Source: Tetrapyrgos nigripes (lineage: Eukaryota; Basidiomycota; Agaricomycetes; Agaricales; Campanellaceae). From it: DNA of 64,000 nt. The stretch covers positions 496,001 to 560,000 of the forward strand of contig JAACJM010000030.1 of the NCBI GenBank assembly GCA_013368315.1, read 5' to 3'. The notes below the pieces were generated by a model, which was not told where the DNA came from, made no database searches, and was given only the letters and a program-made list of their open reading frames with translations. Of the stretch, positions 55,823-64,000 are shown piece after piece (within the stretch, counting starts at the first letter, position 1; each line of letters begins with the position of its first letter). The translations under genes were made by a program, and so were the position numbers.

Positions 55823-58800
55823 ATGAGTAGCGTCCCCCTCCTCCTCGAATCTTTCCCTGCTCCCCCTACTTTCATTCCTTCTACTCCAAGCACCGGTCAT
55901 TACCCTTCATCTCCTACCACCAACTTCTCACCTCCCAGCTCCCTTTCTGGTCACTCAGGGTCAAGCTCAAACCCACCGCCCTCTCGCCCTCCTTCAGTCC
56001 CTTTACCACCAATACCGCGAAATTCGAGAGACAGCGATGTCTCTTTTGCCATGCTCTCGCCTCAGAGCAGGACTGCAAGACCTGCCTTCATTAGGTCCAG
56101 ATCCGAAACTCACTACAGTAGTGCCGGGTCAGCACGGCCAGACTCGGTCATGAGTACAGCTAGTGCCTGGAGTATTGGCAAAAGTTACGAGGGTCATGCA
56201 CTAGACATTCATAGAGAGGAAGAAGCTTATGATGGGATACACCGTGACACCGACGACGACGAACCCGAGGTCCAACTCACTCGTTTGCGAATGTCTATTT
56301 CGCCAATGCCTCCTTCTCCAGAACCTGGGTCTGCTAGTCCTGGTCATGCAGCCCCTTCTTTGTTTTATTTCAAAAAACAGGACACAGCGGGGTACAAAAG
56401 ATACCAAAGAGCGGGAATTACTTTCCGCCGTGTCTATGAATGACCTACCGCCTTCTTCGGATGTCGAGGACGATGTACCTCCAAACAAACGCATATCGTC
56501 TGACTCCATAGCATCAGTCGCCACCTCCTCTTCCGTCGTCGTCCTCCAATCCTCTCTACGGCGTAACAAGCCGAAACGTATCTCGACAGGAGATGTACAC
56601 CGGTCATCTCTGTTACCAAATTCCGCTTCAACCACTTCATTAACGTCCAACTCCGCAATATCTCCCCAATCACTATTAGGGTCTTGGCCGAACACACCGA
56701 ACACACCTTTTGTCTACACCCAGCCACCTACGCCTCTAACACCAGCTTTTACCGAGAGCGAGATAGACACTTCTCCTGCCTTAGATGATTTTCCGGTCTC
56801 AGCGTCTCCTTCTGGCACGCAGGCTCCTACCGATGGTGCTTCCTCTTCTACATTCACATCCGCAGCTACATCTAATTCCCCGGAAGTCTCCGTCGACCCA
56901 CATGCCTTACATCGCGAACTACGTTCTGCCCGCTCGAGAAGTCGTGGGCACAGAGAACGTTTGGGTATGATTCATCCACTTACCCCAGACGTCGATACAC
57001 CGCCTCTACCTTCTACACCCATGTCTGCGACTTCACCTTCCTCTGAACAAGCGGTACATCCACCATCGAATCGTCCAATCAAATCAGAGCCCGTCAGGAA
57101 GAGGTCGACGTCTCCTGACTTGACTGCATTGCTGTCAGAGACGAGATCGAGAACAAGGTCGCGGACGAGGACGAGGAAGAGTGGTAGGAGTAGTGGTGCT
57201 AATACTCCCCTTGGTGGTTCTGCCTCTGCGCGGAATAGCCATCATTCTACTGGATCTGGATCTGTGATTGAGTCCAGTAGGAAGAGGAGAGTTAGCGAGG
57301 GTTTCGGGGATAGTCGTCCTCCTTCTAGTTTTACCTTCCTTCCTCGACGTCGATGCCGACAAGATCGCCTGGGTCGTTTGAAGGTGCCTCTACACCGAGT
57401 AGACGATCTGGTGGTGATAGGTCAGCTGCTTCGGTCACTTCGTCATCTCTATCCAGAGGGAGAAAAACGAGTCAGAGGTACCTAGACCATAACCATGACG
57501 AAGAGGAACGTCGTATACGTCGTTTGGAGAGGGAGTTGGATGGTGAAGGAAGTGGGAGTGGGAGTGAGAACGAATTAGATAGGGGTAGGGATATAAGAGG
57601 GTTTGGGTTTGATGGGATAGAAAGAGTAGAGGGAGAGAGGGGAAAGCGGGGTGGTGATGGGAGGAATACTAACAGGGATACCATGGACGACATCTTTGGA
57701 GAGTATTTGGGTAGTGAAGCAGGGAGCGAGTATGGAGGCCATGATCATGGAGAGGAAGACCGTGGAGAAAGTGGCTCTGGGCTTGGATCTGAAGGAGAGG
57801 ATAGCGATTCGAGTTTGGATTTGCATACGCCGTTACCGTGAGTGGTTGTTTGAATTACCATCCTTCCCTTTTTCTTTTCTTCTCTTTTCTTTCTTGTGCT
57901 TGCGTTTTTCTTGGTTCTCTTCCTCTTTATGGTTGCGTTTTGTCTACTTGCGGTGCTGGGCATGTCTTTTGGGGAGGCCAGAGGTTGGAGGCTGGGACAT
58001 CCAAGAATTGTGAACGGGAAGACGAATAACAGGGAAAACGGACGCAAAGACACACTAGGCATGAGGTCAAAAGACAAGCTGAAGGCTTGGTTTTAAATGA
58101 TCGCTCTAGGCTCCCCTCGTGTATGCCTTGAGGAGAGTGCATGAACGTGTACGTGTATGTCTTCGTGTGCGTGCAGTTGAAGTTGGAGTTGATGGGACTG
58201 GGTTGGGTTCTGACGCGCTGGAAAGCCAAGTCTATTTATCGTTGGCTGGGATGGGTCGACGGTTCGGCAGCATCACTACCTGCATGCGAGTCCCGGTGGC
58301 GAACTTTGGTCTGCCTTCTAGTGGTTCGGTATATGCGTGGCGAAACGGCTATTACTGAACGGACGAGATGGCGCAGTAGGAAAGAACGAAGGAGACATGG
58401 AGGAATGGAGGGAGGAAGCAGTCGAACCCGCTAGGTCGGAGCTGAGTTATGTTTATGCGGATGCTTTTGACCATTGTGACGTGGCTCCGATAGAAGCACT
58501 CTTCGGAAGATTTGGGTGTTTAGAGTGGTGTTTTGAGTGGTGATTGAGTGTTGGTTTCCGTATCTCCTGTCCCGTGCCCGAACCCCGAGTTTATTCTGGG
58601 TTTCACGTTGTTGATTGGGTGTGTTGGACCCTGGTCGATGGGTGGTATACGGGACGCGTTCTAGTTTTACTTCACCGCGAATGGGCCCTTTGCTCGTCTG
58701 TTATCCTGCCTTCTCCCTTCTTCCTCCCTTTTTTCTCTCTCTTTTTTTCTCTTCATTTTTGCCTCGCTCTCTCTCGTCCTCCCTCCTATCTCTCTCCTTC

Positions 58801-61800
58801 TCTATTCTCTATACTTCTTTCCAATCAACGTTAACAACCTCCATTTCAAACCCGCAGAAATCTCATGGTCCGACAAGGTCTACTCTCTCCTCATTCAAAG
58901 CTCCTTCTCCAAAACGGCCTCGGTGCCTCGGTATCTATAGAGTCGCTTGCTACTTGCAACGGCGGTGATGATAGACCTGCAAGTGTTGTTAGTGTCGCCA
59001 GTAAAGGTGAGGTTTCTGTCCATTCATGTTTGGGATCTTTTGCTTGTTTTTGGTTTCTATTTCTGTTTCTTCACTTTACTTGCTTGTTCCCTTGGTGTCC
59101 GTGGGCGTTTGGCGTAGTTGGTAGAGGTTGGAAAACATGATAAACGCCTAGGCTGGGGGGGCGCTGCGGTTTTGAAAGTTTTTGCTTCAATTTCTGCCGG
59201 TATTTAAACTTGGAACTCGTGGCGTTAGTAAGGGACGTCAGGGAAGCGTCATTTGGATCTGGGTGTAATACCGTGGTACCGTTTCATGCTGCTTCCAAAG
59301 CATCGCCTTTGGTGCTGGAGCCTCCTATGATGGATCTTCCTGCTATCTGTCGAATTCGTTGGGTGGCATTTTGATGTGGTTTTGGGTTATCCATGGGAAT
59401 AAAGGAACGAACCGCGCCGGCCTTGTTCTGGAGACTTGTAGGATGTGGATAAATGAATTCTTCACTCAGGCCCAAGTAGCAAGCTGAAGGCAAAAATACT
59501 TGGACGGGTGAAGGTTTTATAATCTGCCTGACGCCCGCTTTGTAAATGCTGCGAAGCACTGCTGCCGTTCCTGTTGCCTGGGCGATGAATCAGGATAAAT
59601 CAGGGACGATATTGGATAGAAATTCTCTGACGTTGTGTCTGACGTTTTCGACGTTTTGACTCGCGCGTTTCGCTGCGGTGATGACCATATTTGGGCGTCG
59701 TCGGGTTTATAGTGGGGTCACGGGTCCATGATAATGCAGCTAGTAATAGATACCAAGCCGCCAAGCTAGGATGGGAATGCCCACTCTGGGTTTGCCGCAT
59801 GGCTGGGAAGGATGGACGTATAAATGGGTATCGCTGGAAAGTGGAGATGGAACATGCATCCTCCTGGACAGCGAGGCTTTTATTGAAGCTGATGCCGTGC
59901 GCCATTTAACCTTGTACAGCTGTGAAACAAATTGCGTTGGTCGGTGATAGCAGGTCCTCATTTGATATTATGCCTCTTATGATTTGGATGATGATCCGAG
60001 ACGTAGATGGCAGTTTTTGCCGGAGAGTTCAGTCTGACGGGAGATTGACCAATATGTTGCTGTTGTCTATGTCCCATCTTAACACCGTCATCAGTCATTG
60101 CGAAGATTGTTGCGCCCCGGAGACGGATAAAGAGTTGGGATGACTTTCTCCCGTTGGAATCATTGATGGATGTTTTTGGTTTCATTAACGGCTGTGGAGC
60201 CATCTATCTTTGATTATGATGTCTTTTCAGTTGTTTTCTCTCTGCTCTTCGTACTGCTTGCTTCATCGCTTCTTCTATCTTTAAACAACAAGTGCTGACG
60301 AATCTCTTTTTCCCCCTGCTGCAACCCTTCTGCTATACCGTGATGCTGCTGGTGCACAGCCGACTCTCTGATGACCAAGTCGGGGATACCCAAGGATGCG
60401 AGAGACACTGTCACAAGACGGCAGAGGCACAAAGATGGGAAGCTACTTCGTGGAGGCTTAGGTCTGACTACTGGATTGGGATGGAGTGATAGGTCTGTAC
60501 AGCACGCTTGTCCTGCTGCCGCTTTTACTGAATGTCCTTTTTACCACGAACAGTGAGGACGAAGATGCCCATCGTCGTTTACACGCCGCATTACTTCCAC
60601 AATCTCTTTGTCACGCCATTCGTCCATAACATCTCTGAAAAGCGAGGCTTCACGCAGGATCTCAAAGGCTACGTCAAAGTCAAAGAGTTATGGAAACCTT
60701 CGTCAAGCTTCCTCTGTATCGTCCCTTCGAAGCCGCCCGGCGACTGCACGGTCTTCCACATATTCTTCGCAATCCCATGGTAGCTCTAAGTTGTCGAGAA
60801 GTTACTCATCACGGACACTCGGAGATTTTGATGAAGACGAGGAAGTGGACGAGTTTGGATATATCAGAGACGGCAAGTCTGGGAATGATGTGAAGGGCAA
60901 GGAGAAGCTACCACCTACATCATGGCAGGGTAAATCCTTTGGACTGCTCAAGAACGGGGAGAGGATGAGGACCGCAAGCGAATCCTCGGCCAGTGTGCCC
61001 TATGTAACTGGTGTACAGCCCAGGAGCCTTACGATGCCGCAGTCCCTTTCTCGTGAAGAGATTGAAACTCCCTCGACGGCTTCCAGTGTGTCCATACCAC
61101 TACCCGTGACACCGGATGCTTACGACTTCGATGAGAATGGACGCTCTGCCAAAACGCCAACCATAGGCGATACACTCTCGAAGACAACTATCGGCGAAGT
61201 TGCATACCAGAGACTGGTTGTCGACAAGGACAAGATGTTACCGCCCCTCCCCAATCCAAGGACTGGTAGTATAAGACGTCCTCAAGCAGGTGCTCTGGCA
61301 GCGAGAAGACAGGCCAGTGCTGCTGCCCGTGGTGCGACTTTGTCTATCGCTACCGCCGAAGGTATCTCCTTAGCACCGTCTTACCATGAAACTACCGCAG
61401 TCAGCAACTCTACATCCACCACATCCAACTCTAACTCTACTACGGTGACAGCCTCCAGCATTCCAACACCCCGGAGGTCAGGTTCTCGATCTTCCTCGCT
61501 GAGGTCGTCATCATCCTCGGCCTCTCTTCGCAATGCCCCTGCTTCACAGGCACACTCGCAGTCGCAGATTCCACCTGTCCCTACTCTGCCAAATCAACCT
61601 CTGAGACAACTGCAGCTTCCTCGTTACTCAGCCAACCACGCTTCAAGCGGGTCTATCAACACTCACAAGCAAACTGCGGTACCCGTTCCATCCACTACGA
61701 GATCTATCTCAGGTAATGTTGCATCGCCGACATCCCCACCTAGGAAGCCTACCCTATCCGGCTCCATATCTGTGGGCTCTTTACGCTCCCCTCAGGGAGT

Positions 61801-61945
61801 TAGAACGGCTCCATCTACTCCAGTAACACCCAGTACTCCAGGTAGACCCAGGACTGGTACAGGAATGACATATAGGAGAAGTGGAAGCGTAAACGGCCTG
61901 TCTGCGCTCAAACTACCGTCCTCCAGGAGCACGGGGGCCGTCTGA
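55823..61945 (+). CDS. Large serine-rich disordered protein, conserved in agarics
   Basis: Exons: 55823-57837, 58858-59006, 60360-60492, 60554-61945. Joins give coherent motifs across introns: DLHTPLP | NLMVRQGLLSPHSKLLL; ASVVSVASK | ADSLMTKSGIPKD; RRQRHKDGKLLRGGLGLTTG then LGWSD | SEDEDA. I know this arrangement from uncharacterised agaric proteins. The protein is low-complexity Ser/Thr/Pro/Arg with S/T-P sites and RSRTRSRTRTR-type stretches; no enzyme domain is seen, so function is unknown. Two introns are very large here: 57838-58857 (1020 bp) and 59007-60359 (1353 bp). The frame shifts by one base at three places: about 56380 (A6 run), about 57345 (TTCC repeat) and about 60568 (C run). 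Each lies in a simple run, with long open frames on both sides. That suggests either sequence errors or recent mutation. Confidence 0.65.
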
Positions 61946-63491
61946 GCTATCTTTTTTTTTTTGGTTAGAAGAATTATGGATATGTATACCCATTCGACGT
62001 TTTTTTCATTTCGACTTGTACTATTGTTATCCTTTTCGTTGTTGTTTTCTTGGATTTTCAAGAGTTGCATTTCTACTAGAACGACCTATCACTGATTCAT
62101 GAGGGAGCTCTTCTACAAGTTCTACTTTTTTGCGCCACTTCCTACCCTTTGTATATCACGTTCTTTAAAGTTACGGTTACCACGTCTTCTCAGTTACAAA
62201 ACTTTGCATTGATGTATGTTCAAGCTACTTCGCAGTATACTAATCATGATTTGTGTCTTGGTCGCTGGCTTCGGCGACTGTACGATCTCTTTACTCTGCT
62301 CGTTTGATGACCAAAGGTTTCTTGGTTCCCATCACCCATCGTTCTGTGTCGAATTAGAATCATAATTTCATTAGATGTTGTGTCCATAAAACAGTACATG
62401 ATATTTGGAAGAAGGCGATCCGCTACCAGACTAGCTATGTACGTAGAATATATAACGTCGATTCCGACGCACGAACTCGCTAACCGTGGAACCAATTACT
62501 GACTCAGCGGGGCAAGCAACAACGCGTTCCAACGACTTCGTTTACATTTATGACCTAGTAGAAGTGGAAGGAAAAATGGCGATGAATTAAAACTAAGTAT
62601 CGCAAATCTTTACCGTTGTCCGAAAAATTTTACACACCTCAATTCTGTGGTATAAACCTTCATTTTATCAAATCTACAGGGTTTTCCGAGAGTTGTGGAT
62701 ACAAGCCGTGGAGGGCCGACGAGGGACGTTTTGTGACAGCGTATTGGTGGGGAAGTGGAAGATGTCACAGGTGTGACCCACTTTCAAAAAAGCAGGTGCC
62801 GAGCCGCGGCGGAGTTTGAAGCAACTTGTCTAGCACTTCCCTCGTTTGCTGCGTACAAAGGCACAATACTCGAATTCCGACCCAGGAGAAGGCTGGATAC
62901 GAATAAGATCAGTCGTGGGGATTACCATATGAAGTTTCAAAAAATCTTTTCGACGGGATAACTCATGCGAAAGCCTTTCACTTCTGTCACGCTCCGAGTC
63001 GCAGAAACGCATTTTTTCGTTGTTTTCAGCCGTCTCAGTGCAAATCTGGTGAATCTGGCTACATAGCAATTTAGGTAGTATGTGGAAGTATCTACTGCTC
63101 GATTTTTATGAAGGGAGATGAGCGAGGAACAAAGATATGGACAGATTTCTTCGGAATTTTCCACTTCTAGGTAGGTTATAAATAGTACCACTAAATCAAA
63201 TCGGAAAAAGATAACTCGACATCATGGGTTGGAAGTTGAAAAGGTCGTGCTCGATTGAATCCATGGCCCCAACGAGAGTGTCAGTTTGAGTGTCAGCTGA
63301 AGCGAGAACTTCTATATCCGATGATTCAGATGAAATTCCTAGAAAAGTAAAAAAACTTTAAAAAAAGGTGAAATGGGTCTCACTCATCCAGGTGCTCCCA
63401 TCTTATACTAGGACGTCGTACCGACCAGAAAAGCCCCAAGACTCGTTCTGCTTGCTCTTTTGTCGAGTCATACATAACCATCCAAACTACT
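61946..63491. other. Intergenic region, no gene recognised
   Basis: Holds the 3' end of the serine-rich gene, with a T10 run at about 61953, and the promoter of the small secreted protein. Frames up to 84 codons lack motifs. Confidence 0.5.
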
Positions 63492-63773
63492 ATGAGATTC
63501 TCGAACGCGACCTTCGCCACTAGGCTCTTACCTGTCCTCTCTCTCGTCCTCCTCTTCGGTCTGGCGCTCACTCCCGTCTCAGGCTCGCCTGTCGGCGTTG
63601 GCGTCAAAGGCCACAGTACCGGTGTTACCCAACGTGAAACTGGCAAGAAGTTGAAGCAGTTCAAGATGAGAAGGCCTGGGGCAATTGATGTTGGCCATGG
63701 GACTGAGACCAATAAAGATTGGTTCAAACCGGGGCCTAGTCCGTGTATTCCTGGGACGTATGGTTGTGGGTAG
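63492..63773 (+). CDS. Small secreted protein, 93 aa
   Basis: Single open frame. The N-terminus MRFSNATFATRLLPVLSLVL continues into LFGLALTPVSG and is a clear signal peptide, with cleavage likely after VSG. The mature part is about 60 residues, basic, and ends in KPGPSPCIPGTYGCG with the only two cysteines, which could form one disulphide. No homologous family comes to mind. Short intronless secreted proteins of this kind are common in fungi as possible effectors or signalling peptides, but no function can be assigned. Confidence 0.65.
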   Translation: MRFSNATFATRLLPVLSLVLLFGLALTPVSGSPVGVGVKGHSTGVTQRETGKKLKQFKMRRPGAIDVGHGTETNKDWFKPGPSPCIPGTYGCG

Positions 63774-64000
63774 TAGTAGCTGATGATGTCGTGATGGGGG
63801 GCATTGGGAGTGGAGGACCGGAGGGAGGATAAAAACAGGGTGAGTTTTGCGAAAGCCTCAGTCTAGACTCGGAGGAAGGTCATCATTACTCATTGAGAGG
63901 TTTTAGTCAGATTTGTTGGGCTGGAGCCGCTACAAGCGTTATACTACCATATCCGTACAAGGCTTCTCCTCCTTTGGACTGTATATTTTCAATTTCCGTT
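63774..64000. other. Window end, 3' flank of the small secreted protein
   Basis: No feature seen. Confidence 0.5.

Noticed and set aside
1..64000. CRISPR arrays, operons, bacterial-type systems
   Set aside because: No regularly spaced short repeats, and the genes are intron-containing and eukaryotic in type.

Overview
The window is nuclear DNA of a filamentous basidiomycete, most likely an Agaricomycete. The evidence is many 45-75 bp GT-AG introns, a basidiomycete-type seven-helix protein pair, a laccase relic, a delta-12 type fatty acid desaturase, and agaric-type lineage-specific families (an Spt5-like NGN/KOW family and a kinase-like family). There is no sign of a prokaryotic or plasmid system and no CRISPR array.

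Layout. 0-11 kb: decayed and partly duplicated copies of an Spt5-like (NGN + KOW) gene; the best copy spans 6.3-10.8 kb and only its 3' 555-codon frame is still open. 11.6-13.3 kb (-): a leucine-rich-repeat pseudogene. 13.7-15.6 kb (+): a kinase-like agaric protein whose last exon continues in frame into a bZIP-like region. 15.8-16.7 kb: a second copy of the Spt5-like 3' end plus its 3' flank. 16.7-28.5 kb: the best-preserved gene block, all on the minus strand: a NIMA-type kinase (9 exons), a Zn2Cys6 transcription factor (9 exons), a hot-dog thioesterase (5 exons) and a fatty acid desaturase (13 exons). All four give unbroken frames once spliced.

31.6-36.8 kb: a tandem pair of DUF6534-like seven-helix genes, with a small inverted-repeat element before the first copy and a hAT-type MITE after the second. 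36.8-49.6 kb: a transposon graveyard, visibly poor in CpG. It holds a second hAT-type MITE, a SINE-like element, a Ty3/gypsy pol with chromodomain and 3' LTR, a laccase pseudogene cut by that LTR, a copy of a segment also present at 29.5-30.0 kb, and the LTR-gag-protease part of another retroelement on the minus strand. 49.6-55.8 kb: mostly empty, with one damaged secreted-protein gene (-). 55.8-61.9 kb (+): a long serine-rich gene with two introns over 1 kb. 63.5 kb (+): a small secreted protein.

The housekeeping block does not form a pathway. The most informative signals are evolutionary: CpG-to-TpG decay seen in paired copies and in-frame TGA codons, a duplication whose end point shows its direction, an empty site for a small transposon, and micro-exons or GC-AG introns that break catalytic or zinc motifs across splice sites. 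Exon coordinates for the four-gene block and the seven-helix genes were derived by hand and checked for frame.
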